NCBI GenBank assembly: GCA_017559985.1
Contig: JAFYPW010000030.1
Coordinates: 1 to 40,890 of the forward strand
Reading direction: 5' to 3'
Source: Oscillospiraceae bacterium
Lineage (GTDB): Bacteria > Bacillota > Clostridia > Oscillospirales > JAAYXM01
Length of the DNA stretch: 40,890 nt
Shown: positions 32,127 through 39,429 of the stretch, piece by piece
How the letters are laid out: the number at the start of each line of letters is the position of its first letter
Position numbering within the stretch: position 1 is the stretch's first letter
Translations under genes and position numbers: made by a program
Notes under the pieces: generated by a model
What the model saw: the letters and a program-made list of their open reading frames with translations, nothing else
What the model was told of the DNA's origin: nothing
Databases searched by the model: none

Positions 32127-33503
32127 TTGAATATTATAGTTGTTGGTTGCGGCAAGGTTGGAACAACTCTCGTAAAAGAACTTGCAGCAGAAAAACATAA
32201 TATAGTTATAGTTGATATCGATGCTGAAAAGCTTGATGAGGTGGGAAACACCCTTGACGTTATGTGCGTTGAAGGTCGCGGCGAGGATGTCGAAGTCCTG
32301 ATAGAAGCGGATGTGTCAAACTGTGATATACTTATCGCTATGATGCAGTCTGATGAGCTTAATCTTCTCACCTGCCTTTTAGCCAAAAAGCTTGGTGCGA
32401 AAAATACAATAGCCCGCGTCAGAAACCCTATCTACTCAAATGCGATAAACCTTATAAAAGACGATCTCGGGCTTAGTATGTATATCAACCCCGAGAGAGC
32501 TGCTGCGGGTGAAATTTCAAGGCTTTTGCGCTTTCCGAACGCGATGCAGGTTGAAACGTTTGCCAAGGGAAGAGTCGAAATTATGAAATACGAAATTCCT
32601 GAGGGCTCTGTTCTTTCTGAACTTAAAATCTGTCAGCTCCGACCGAAATTGAAAACGACTGTCTTCGTTTGCGCGGTTGAGCGCGCCGGTGAAGTGTTTG
32701 TTCCTGATGGTAATTTCATATTGCGTTCAGGCGATATTATCTCTTTTGTTGCGCCGATAAGAGAGGCAAATGAGTTTTTGAAAAAGGTTGGTTCTGTATC
32801 AGCTAAAATAAAAGATGTTATCATTCTTGGTGGTGGAAAGCTGACCTATTACCTTACGGAAAGGCTTCTCGATTCCGGATACCGCGTAAAGATTATTGAA
32901 ATTAACAAAAAACGTTGTGAGGAGCTCAGTGAACTTTTGCCTGAGGCTATGATAATTAACGGCGACGCAACGAACAATAATCTTCTTCACGAAGAGCACA
33001 TTGAGAATGCAGATGCTGTTTTAAGCCTTACAGGTGTAGATGAGCAGAATGTTCTTATGTCCATATACGCTTCAAAACAGGCTCCCGAGGCGAAGGTTGT
33101 AACAAAAATCAAACATTTTGACTTTGATGATATTCTGCGTGGTATGCCCATCGGAAGCATCGTGTATCCGAAATATATAACAGCTGATTATGTTTTGCGT
33201 TATGTGCGCGTTATGCAGAATTCCTGGGAATCCAATATGGAATCCTTGCACAGAATTGTTGATGACAGAGTTGAAGCGCTTGAATTCCGGATTCGTCAGC
33301 ATAACGCTCTTGTTGGCATAACATTCCAGCAACTCAATATAAAAAAGGGTACGCTTGTTGCTTGCATAACCCGAAACGGAAAAACGTTTACTCCGGGAGG
33401 TAAAGACAGTATCCAGGTCGGCGATACAGTCATAATAGTCACAATTCAAAAGGGGATCAGCAAATTGGAACAGATTCTCGATGGAGAAGCGGTGGAAGGA
33501 TAA
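32127..33503 (+). CDS. trkA: Trk system potassium uptake protein TrkA
   Basis: A 458-residue cytosolic regulator of the Trk potassium channel with two RCK repeats. Each half has a nucleotide-binding Rossmann fold: IIVVGCGKVGTTLVKEL with the following acidic IVDIDAEK, and VIILGGGKLTYYLTERLL with IIEINKKRC. Each is followed by a TrkA-C ligand domain. I chose TTG at 32127 (then NIIVVGCG) because AAGGAG lies 8 bases upstream. The ATG at 32121 is only 2 bases from it and would add two residues. It overlaps trkH by one base (TAATG). Confidence 0.93.
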   Translation: MNIIVVGCGKVGTTLVKELAAEKHNIVIVDIDAEKLDEVGNTLDVMCVEGRGEDVEVLIEADVSNCDILIAMMQSDELNLLTCLLAKKLGAKNTIARVRNPIYSNAINLIKDDLGLSMYINPERAAAGEISRLLRFPNAMQVETFAKGRVEIMKYEIPEGSVLSELKICQLRPKLKTTVFVCAVERAGEVFVPDGNFILRSGDIISFVAPIREANEFLKKVGSVSAKIKDVIILGGGKLTYYLTERLLDSGYRVKIIEINKKRCEELSELLPEAMIINGDATNNNLLHEEHIENADAVLSLTGVDEQNVLMSIYASKQAPEAKVVTKIKHFDFDDILRGMPIGSIVYPKYITADYVLRYVRVMQNSWESNMESLHRIVDDRVEALEFRIRQHNALVGITFQQLNIKKGTLVACITRNGKTFTPGGKDSIQVGDTVIIVTIQKGISKLEQILDGEAVEG

Positions 33504-34945
33504 TGAATAAAAAACTTGTTTTAAAGCTGAACGGATATATTCTCCTGTTTGATGCGATAGCTATGATTTTGCCTGTTCTTGTGGCGGTTTATTATCGTGA
33601 AAAGGCGGGCTTTGCATTTCTTCCTGTGATTGTGTTGTGTGTCGCGTTGGGTTTGCCCTTGATATTATCCATGAAACCGAAGAACAAACAGCTTTTCGCA
33701 AGAGAAGGTATTGTAACCGTTGCTGTTGCATGGGTTATGATGAGTCTTGTTGGCAGTCTTCCGTTTTTTCTTTCAAAGGAAATTCCGAGCTTTATAGACT
33801 GCTTTTTTGAAACAACTTCGGGCTTTACGACGACCGGAGCAACCATACTCACTAATGTCGAAGCGCTTAGTAAATGTTTGCTTTTCTGGCGTAGCTTTAC
33901 CCATTGGATAGGCGGAATGGGCGTTCTTATGTTCGTGATGGCAATAGCTCCTATGGCGGGCGGAACGAATATGCAGCTTATTCGCGCGGAATCACCCGGG
34001 CCGAAGGTTGAAAAGCTTTTACCGAAAGCAAATATGACAGCAAAAGCCCTTTACGGAATATACATCGGCCTGACGGTTCTCGAGATTGTCTTTTTGCTTG
34101 CAGGCAAAATGCCGCTGTTTGATGCAGTTACCACGGCTTTTGGAACCGCGGGTACAGGCGGTTTCGGAATAAAAAACGATAGTCTTGCCGGATACAGTGC
34201 TTATATTCAGAGCGTTGTAACTGCGTTTATGTTGCTGTTTTCCGTAAACTTCAATATATATTTTTTAATTGTTGCAAGAAAGTTTTCGGCTGTATGGAAA
34301 AACGAAGAGCTGAGAGTGTTCTTTTTTGTCGTTATCGCTTCGGTTGCTTTAATCGCGCTCAATACATTCAGGCTGTTTGATAATATCGGCGGTGCAGTTC
34401 ATCACATCCTGTTTGCGGTCGCTTCGATAATTTCAACATCGGGATTTGCGACTGTTGACTTCAATGTCTGGCCGGATTTTTCAAAGACAATCCTTGTTGT
34501 TCTGATGTTTGTCGGTGCGTGTGCGGGGTCAACCGGCGGTGGCATTAAGCTTTCGCGAATTCTGATTATGTTCAAATCTCTGAAAAGAGAATTTTCATCG
34601 CTTATTCATCCGAGAAGTGTGCAGACGATTCGTATCAGCGGAAAGAAAATAGATGATGAAACCGTTAAGAGAGTCAGTTCGTATATGATATGCTATGTTC
34701 TGATCTTCTTTACGTCGCTTCTTATAATATCCCTTGATAACTTTGGCTTTGAAACAAATTTTACGGCGGTTGTTTCAACGATAAACAATATAGGACCCGG
34801 ATTGGCACAAGTAGGTCCGGCGGGGAACTTTTCAAACTTTTCAGATCTGTCGAAGATCGTTTTTTCAGTTGTTATGATTTGCGGACGACTTGAACTGTTC
34901 CCGATTATGATTCTTCTTCTCCCGCAGACGTGGAAGAAGTATTAA
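33503..34945 (+). CDS. trkH: Trk/Ktr potassium transporter membrane subunit
   Basis: A 480-residue integral membrane protein that forms the K+ pore gated by TrkA. The four pore loops of the TrkH/KtrB fold carry selectivity-filter-like glycines, such as ETTSGFTTTGATI, FGTAGTGGFGI, ASIISTSGFATVD and INNIGPGLAQVG. About ten or more hydrophobic segments are visible, as expected for TrkH. Its ATG overlaps the trkA stop, with GAAGGA just upstream, so the two subunits are coupled. Length favours TrkH over the shorter KtrB. Confidence 0.93.
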   Translation: MNKKLVLKLNGYILLFDAIAMILPVLVAVYYREKAGFAFLPVIVLCVALGLPLILSMKPKNKQLFAREGIVTVAVAWVMMSLVGSLPFFLSKEIPSFIDCFFETTSGFTTTGATILTNVEALSKCLLFWRSFTHWIGGMGVLMFVMAIAPMAGGTNMQLIRAESPGPKVEKLLPKANMTAKALYGIYIGLTVLEIVFLLAGKMPLFDAVTTAFGTAGTGGFGIKNDSLAGYSAYIQSVVTAFMLLFSVNFNIYFLIVARKFSAVWKNEELRVFFFVVIASVALIALNTFRLFDNIGGAVHHILFAVASIISTSGFATVDFNVWPDFSKTILVVLMFVGACAGSTGGGIKLSRILIMFKSLKREFSSLIHPRSVQTIRISGKKIDDETVKRVSSYMICYVLIFFTSLLIISLDNFGFETNFTAVVSTINNIGPGLAQVGPAGNFSNFSDLSKIVFSVVMICGRLELFPIMILLLPQTWKKY

Positions 34946-34962
34946 ACAAAAAGGAGAAATTT

Positions 34963-35256
34963 ATGACAGGAAAACAGAGAGCATATTTGCGCAGCCTTGC
35001 AAACGGTATAGAAGCAAAATATCAGATAGGTAAGGGCGGAATCGATAACGAAACTGTTGAAATGGTTGATCTTGCCCTCGAAGCAAACGAACTTATAAAA
35101 GTTAAGGTTTTGGAGAATGCTTTTCTTGATATAAGAGAGGCTTGCGGTGAAATATGCGAGGCGACGGGCGCATATCCCGTTCAGTGCATCGGAAACAAGT
35201 TTGTTATATACCGCGAGTCGAAAAAGAATAAAACAATAGTTTTACCCAAAAAGTAA
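34963..35256 (+). CDS. yhbY: YhbY-family RNA-binding protein (CRM domain)
   Basis: A 97-residue single CRM-domain protein that binds RNA and in E. coli associates with pre-50S particles. The start MTGKQRAYLRSLAN is the family signature and the RNA-binding loop is IGKGGI. The closing QCIGNKFVIYRES segment also matches. AAGGAGAAATTT precedes the ATG at 34963. It lies 17 bases after trkH and ends the operon, so its link with potassium uptake is positional only. Confidence 0.93.
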   Translation: MTGKQRAYLRSLANGIEAKYQIGKGGIDNETVEMVDLALEANELIKVKVLENAFLDIREACGEICEATGAYPVQCIGNKFVIYRESKKNKTIVLPKK

Positions 35257-35259
35257 GAA

Positions 35260-35290
35260 AAACAGACAGGACTTTTTGTCCTGTCTGTTT
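35260..35290. terminator. bidirectional terminator after yhbY
   Basis: AAACAGACAGGAC (35260-35272) and GTCCTGTCTGTTT (35278-35290) are perfect inverted copies around TTTTT. It also serves the convergent minus-strand gene ending at 35299. Confidence 0.9.
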
Positions 35291-35298
35291 CTGTTTAA

Positions 35299-35712
35299 TT
35301 AATCTTCGTCACAGTTTGTGCGGCATTTTATCAGGCAAACGGTAGAAGTAAGTGTCAATGTGAAAAATGCGAGCAGAAGCCCTGCAAAGACTGCGCCGAT
35401 TACACTGGTTGCAGCAAAGGTTATTCCGAGAAGGGTTACGGAAAATAAAACTGTACCGAGGATGCCCCAAAGAAGCGTTTTCAGGGATGAGCATGCGCAG
35501 CGGCTTGTCCGTCCCGGGAAACTTCCGTTTGAGGTTATCAGGAGTATTCCAAGATAAACAACAGCTATACCGAACAAGACCCAGGAAAAGGCGGGTGTAA
35601 TTGTTATTGTGCCCATAAATGTGAGCATTGCGGTAACGATGCCGATAATAATGCTTGCAACGATTGCAAGAGCGGGACAGTACCCTCTCCAGGTGCAAGA
35701 AAGTTCAGACAT
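35299..35712 (-). CDS. four-helix membrane protein with one-sided cysteines, unknown function
   Basis: A 137-residue protein I do not recognise. There are four hydrophobic segments at about residues 13-34, 40-61, 77-100 and 105-128. The seven cysteines lie only in the N-terminus (Cys6, Cys12), the loop between helices 2 and 3 (Cys72, Cys74) and the C-terminal end (Cys126, Cys130, Cys134). With an even number of helices these three regions face the same side. Basic residues in them (Arg9, Arg68, Arg71, Lys78, Lys129, Arg131) suggest the cytosol. A metal or Fe-S site is possible but unproved. GGAGGTGA precedes the ATG. It is a single gene, divergent from the DUF386 gene. Confidence 0.8.
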   Translation of the reverse strand: MSELSCTWRGYCPALAIVASIIIGIVTAMLTFMGTITITPAFSWVLFGIAVVYLGILLITSNGSFPGRTSRCACSSLKTLLWGILGTVLFSVTLLGITFAATSVIGAVFAGLLLAFFTLTLTSTVCLIKCRTNCDED

Positions 35713-35731
35713 TTAATTTCACCTCCGATAC

Positions 35732-35785
35732 AGTATATTCAAAGCGGCAAAAACTGTTTACCGGAAAAGCGTGGTGTGATATAAT
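35732..35785. promoter_or_regulatory. back-to-back promoters with overlapping -35 boxes
   Basis: On the minus strand TAAACA (35760-35755) and TATACT (35737-35732) have a 17-bp spacer, for the membrane protein. On the plus strand TTTACC (35757-35762) and an extended -10 TGA-TATAAT (35780-35785) have a 17-bp spacer, for the DUF386 gene. The two -35 boxes share 35757-35760, so polymerase could not occupy both at once. Confidence 0.55.
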
Positions 35786-35817
35786 AAACTTAAATAAATC
35801 TTCGGAGGCGAAAAGAA

Positions 35818-36276
35818 ATGATACTTGATACACTTAAAAACTGCGGGAAATATTATGGCATTAATGAAAAAATCGGCATGGCTTTTGATTTTATAAAAAG
35901 AGCAGTTGCTGAAAATCTGCCCGTCGGGAACTATGAAATAGACGGCAGAGATGTTTATTCGTACATACAGGAATATACAACGAAATCGGAAAGAACCGGT
36001 GGCTTTGAATCACACAAAAAATATATAGACATTCAGTTTATTGCATCGGGAGTCGAGGTTATAGATGTTATGGACATCTCAAAAGGTGTAATATCGCAGG
36101 AATATAACGAAACATCTGATGCTGCTTTTTATAAGACAGATAACAGAACAACACGTTGCCTCATTGAAGCGGGACAATATGCGATATTCCTTCCTGATGA
36201 TCTGCACAAACCGGGGATTGGCTATGAAGAGGTTCCGGGTGATGTCAAAAAAATAGTTGTAAAGGTAAAAATTTAG
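35818..36276 (+). CDS. YhcH/YjgK/YiaL (DUF386) family protein
   Basis: A 152-residue cupin-like protein of the YhcH/YjgK/YiaL (TabA) family, implicated in sugar metabolism (for example sialic acid or ketogluconate operons) and, for TabA, in toxin-antitoxin-linked biofilm control. The conserved ESHKKYIDIQF segment and the late FLPDDLHKPG, with probable metal-binding His, Glu and Asp, are present. CGGAGGCGAAAAG precedes the ATG. It lies 2 bases before the radical SAM gene, so the two are one transcript. No sugar genes are adjacent to suggest a substrate. Confidence 0.88.
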   Translation: MILDTLKNCGKYYGINEKIGMAFDFIKRAVAENLPVGNYEIDGRDVYSYIQEYTTKSERTGGFESHKKYIDIQFIASGVEVIDVMDISKGVISQEYNETSDAAFYKTDNRTTRCLIEAGQYAIFLPDDLHKPGIGYEEVPGDVKKIVVKVKI

Positions 36277-36278
36277 AA

Positions 36279-37166
36279 ATGCAGACTTTAACTTGCTGCG
36301 AAATCTGCCCGAGGGGATGTAAAGTAAACCGCTTGTCGGGAGAAATCGGCTTTTGCGGGGCTGATGCTGTTGTGAAAATAGCGAGGGCAGACCTTCATTT
36401 TTGGGAAGAACCATGCATTTCGGGCGAAAATGGCTCAGGAACGGTGTTTTTTTCGTCGTGTAATATGAAATGTATATTTTGCCAGAACTTCCCGATAAGC
36501 ACCTGCAATAAAGGTGTGGAGATGAGTGTGGCAGAGCTTTGTGAAAAGTTTCTCGCGTTGCAGAAAAAGGGCGCGAACAACATAAATCTCGTAACGCCGA
36601 CGCATTATGTTCTGCAAATCATCGCGGCACTTGACCTTGCAAAGGGAAAAGGTTTGGATATACCCGTGGTTTATAATTCGGGAGGATATGAAAGCGTCAG
36701 CACAATAAAGCGTCTTTCCGGGTATGTTGATATATATATGCCTGATATCAAGTATTTTTCAGATAAAGCGGCTGTTGAGTATTCTTCTGCGCCGGATTAT
36801 TTTAATATAGCGTCGGACGCACTTTCAGAAATGGTAAAACAGGTCGGAAAACCCGTTTTTGATGAAAAGGGAATTATGAAAAAAGGCGTTATTGTTCGAC
36901 ATATGATGCTTCCGGGTCTTCTTTCGGACACGAGAAAGATTATAGATTATCTGTATGATACGTACGGGGATGATATTTTTATAAGCCTTATGAGCCAATA
37001 CACTCCGATGGAAAGTGTTAGGGAACATCCGAAGCTTTGTCGGAGGATTGACCCGAAAAGCTATGATACAGTAGTTAAATACTGTATGGATAAAGGAATT
37101 AAAAATGCCTTTATCCAGAGTGGTGCCTCTGCAAGTGAAAGCTTTATTCCGGATTTCGAAATATAA
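36279..37166 (+). CDS. radical SAM protein (pyruvate formate-lyase activase-like)
   Basis: A 295-residue radical S-adenosylmethionine enzyme. The cluster-binding CxxxCxxC is in SSCNMKCIFCQNF (Cys at about residues 64, 68 and 71). A second cysteine-rich region at the N-terminus, CEICPRGCKVNR then GFCG, is typical of the group annotated as putative PFL-activating enzymes. No glycyl radical enzyme is encoded in the window, so the activase role cannot be supported by context. It starts 2 bases after the DUF386 stop. Confidence 0.88.
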   Translation: MQTLTCCEICPRGCKVNRLSGEIGFCGADAVVKIARADLHFWEEPCISGENGSGTVFFSSCNMKCIFCQNFPISTCNKGVEMSVAELCEKFLALQKKGANNINLVTPTHYVLQIIAALDLAKGKGLDIPVVYNSGGYESVSTIKRLSGYVDIYMPDIKYFSDKAAVEYSSAPDYFNIASDALSEMVKQVGKPVFDEKGIMKKGVIVRHMMLPGLLSDTRKIIDYLYDTYGDDIFISLMSQYTPMESVREHPKLCRRIDPKSYDTVVKYCMDKGIKNAFIQSGASASESFIPDFEI

Positions 37167-37194
37167 AAGCAGGTGAATTTCACCTGCTTTTTTG
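37166..37194. terminator. bidirectional terminator after the radical SAM gene
   Basis: AAAGCAGGTG (37166-37175) and CACCTGCTTT (37181-37190) are perfect inverted copies followed by TTTG. The left arm overlaps the radical SAM stop codon. It also ends the convergent AraC gene. Confidence 0.88.
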
Positions 37195-37195
37195 T

Positions 37196-37909
37196 TTACA
37201 ACGATTTATACTCTTTTGGGGAAACGCCCGTAAATTGCTTGAATCTCCTTGAAAAATAGATATAATCCGTATAGCCGCACTTTTCTGCAATTTCTGTTAA
37301 AGCGAGTGTGTCTTTATATATATCTATCAGATAACAGGCGTGGTTTATTCTTGTTTCGGTGAGAAATTCTGTTGGCGTTTTTCCGGTAAAAAGCTTAAAC
37401 TGTGCCCGGATGTAATCCTCTGCGTATCCGCTTTTTTTCAGGATTTCGCTTATGTTGATATTTGAGTCGTAAAAGTTATCGGAAATTTTGGTTACTATAT
37501 CTTTGAGAACTATACTTATGTTTTTTTCAGTTCGTGTATTTTGCAGGAGATAGTGAGCGAGTGCATTTGCGAGAGAAGAGAGGTATTCGGGATTTGTGAA
37601 TCTGTTTTCAAAAATCATTTTCACGAGAAAGGATCCCGCTTTTTCAGCATTGTCCATAACAACAGTGGGAGAGGAAAAAGAAAAAATATGGTTGAAGTCG
37701 CCTTTTATGAATATTGTTTCAGCCTCACTATCATATTTTGATGCGTGAACGGTATCGGGCGGGACGATAATAAATTTTCCGGGGAAAATAGGTATGCTTT
37801 TTTCTGTAAGCTGAAATCTGCCCGTGCCCTTTGAATAGAAAATGATTTCATAGCAATTGTGTTTATGCTCCTGACAGGAAAGGTTTACGATGCCGACAGA
37901 TGTCTTCAT
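37196..37909 (-). CDS. AraC-family transcriptional regulator
   Basis: A 237-residue regulator. The N-terminal 90 residues or so form a cupin sensor domain (EHKHNCYEIIFYSKGTGRFQ, then FIIVPPDTVHASKYD). The C-terminal 100 residues are the double helix-turn-helix AraC domain, with the usual GYTDYIYFSRRFKQFTGVSP signature near the end. The sensor part is a little shorter than in many members. The start at 37909 has GGTGAT upstream. It is divergent from the MATE exporter and may control it, or it may act on sugar genes elsewhere. Confidence 0.9.
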   Translation of the reverse strand: MKTSVGIVNLSCQEHKHNCYEIIFYSKGTGRFQLTEKSIPIFPGKFIIVPPDTVHASKYDSEAETIFIKGDFNHIFSFSSPTVVMDNAEKAGSFLVKMIFENRFTNPEYLSSLANALAHYLLQNTRTEKNISIVLKDIVTKISDNFYDSNINISEILKKSGYAEDYIRAQFKLFTGKTPTEFLTETRINHACYLIDIYKDTLALTEIAEKCGYTDYIYFSRRFKQFTGVSPKEYKSL

Positions 37910-37926
37910 ATTTAATCACCGTTATT

Positions 37927-37955
37927 ATTATATATAAAATCTATGTTTTGTGCAA
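37927..37955 (-). promoter_or_regulatory. promoter of the AraC gene
   Basis: On the minus strand TTGCAC (37955-37950) and TATAAT (37932-37927) have a 17-bp spacer. Confidence 0.65.
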
Positions 37956-38027
37956 GTTTATTTATAAAAAAACATAACAGAAAAAAGAATGTAATGCTAT
38001 CCTTTTAAAGGAATAGGGGTGGGTAAG

Positions 38028-39377
38028 ATGAAAATGAAGAATGTAGATATGCTTTCGGGCTCAATTACGAAAGGTCTGCTTTCAATGTCGGTTCCGATTA
38101 TGATAATGAATGTTATGACGTCGCTGTTCACAATTGTTGATATGACGGCTCTGAAACATTTTTCATCGGATTCCTCAGTTGGAGCGATAGGTGTTTGCGG
38201 AACGCTTATAACGCTTTTGAACAGCCTGGTTATAGGCGTTTCGTCCGGCGCAAATGTTGTTGTTGCAAAGCGGATAGGTGAGGGAAATAAAGAAAATACC
38301 GACAAGGCTGCAATGACGTCAATTATGGCATCAATCGTCGGCGGCTTGCTCCTTATGATAATAGGAGTTACGTTTGCTGAAACTTTTCTCAGGATGACAA
38401 ACTGTCCTGAGGCGCTTCTTCCGAAGGCAACGAGCTATTTCAAGTTCTATTTCTGGGGTGTACCGATACTGATGTTCTATACCTTTGCAGCTTCAATTCT
38501 CAGAGCAATCGGAGATACGAAAAAACCTATGATATTTGCGATTCTCGTAGGAATTTTGAAGGTTATTTTCACCGTTCTTTTCCTGGTGTTTACTGATATG
38601 ACGGTCGAAGGCGTTGCTATTGCTACTACAATTGCGTATCTCGTGGCGTGCGTCCTTGCGTTTATAACCATCTTAAAAAATGATGATATAATTCACCTTG
38701 ACTTTAAAAAGATGCGCTTTTACGGAAAAGAATTGAAAGAAATACTTTTCCTCGGCATCCCCACAGGAATTCAACATTCGCTCTATTCTCTTGCAAATGT
38801 AGTAATCTTAACTGCGGTGAACGGATTTGGCGCGAATGCTTCAACGGGACTTTCAATAGCAAACCAGTTTGACGGTATACTCTATAACGTGTCTGTGGCA
38901 CCGTCACTTGCCGTAATGCCGTATGTAGCGCAGAATGCAGGTGCGAAGAACATAAAGCGCGTGAAAGAAATTATCGTTCGTGCAGTTTTAATCACTGTTG
39001 CGTTCGGTGCAAGCCTTGGTTCACTTTCGGCAATTTTCTCCGGACAGCTCTCGTCGATTATGAGTTCTAACCCCGAGGTAATTAAGTATTCAATGCAGAA
39101 GATGGTGATTGTTTCGAGCACATACTTCATCTGCGGCATAAATGAGGTAATGGGCGGAATACTCAAAGGTCTCGGAAAACCCATCGTACCGACCGTTTCA
39201 ACGCTTATATTTATGTGTCTTATAAGGTTTCCGTGGGTTTGGTTTGTTTTCCCGCTTTGTCCGAATCTCACCTTCCTCTATCTTATCTGGCCGATAGGCT
39301 GGGTGCTTTCGATTATAACTCAGCTTTGCGCTTATTTCCCGGCAATTAGAAAGCTTGAAAAGAAAGTTTTGGTTTAG
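38028..39377 (+). CDS. MATE-family efflux transporter
   Basis: A 449-residue integral membrane protein with about 12 hydrophobic segments in two halves, as in cation- or proton-coupled multidrug and toxic compound exporters. The N-terminal LLSMSVPIMIMNVMTSLFTI then VDMTAL and the later LFLGIPTGIQHSLYSLANVV are typical of the family. The ATG at 38028 has AGGGGTGGG upstream. A GTG at 38019, also in frame, would add three residues and has AAAGGA ahead, so either could be used. The substrate is unknown. Confidence 0.92.
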   Translation: MKMKNVDMLSGSITKGLLSMSVPIMIMNVMTSLFTIVDMTALKHFSSDSSVGAIGVCGTLITLLNSLVIGVSSGANVVVAKRIGEGNKENTDKAAMTSIMASIVGGLLLMIIGVTFAETFLRMTNCPEALLPKATSYFKFYFWGVPILMFYTFAASILRAIGDTKKPMIFAILVGILKVIFTVLFLVFTDMTVEGVAIATTIAYLVACVLAFITILKNDDIIHLDFKKMRFYGKELKEILFLGIPTGIQHSLYSLANVVILTAVNGFGANASTGLSIANQFDGILYNVSVAPSLAVMPYVAQNAGAKNIKRVKEIIVRAVLITVAFGASLGSLSAIFSGQLSSIMSSNPEVIKYSMQKMVIVSSTYFICGINEVMGGILKGLGKPIVPTVSTLIFMCLIRFPWVWFVFPLCPNLTFLYLIWPIGWVLSIITQLCAYFPAIRKLEKKVLV

Positions 39378-39384
39378 AAAAAAG

Positions 39385-39420
39385 AAAAGACCTTTCAGAA
39401 AAATTCTGAAAGGTCTTTTT
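39385..39420. terminator. bidirectional terminator between MATE and ppdK
   Basis: AAAAGACCTTTCAGAA (39385-39400) and TTCTGAAAGGTCTTTT (39404-39419) form a perfect 16-bp stem around AAA. Confidence 0.93.
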
Positions 39421-39429
39421 TGTGTTATA

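Noticed and set aside
36279-37166. A confirmed pyruvate formate-lyase activase
   Set aside because: The radical SAM motif is clear, but no glycyl radical enzyme is nearby and this subgroup is often labelled so without evidence. I kept only a family-level name.
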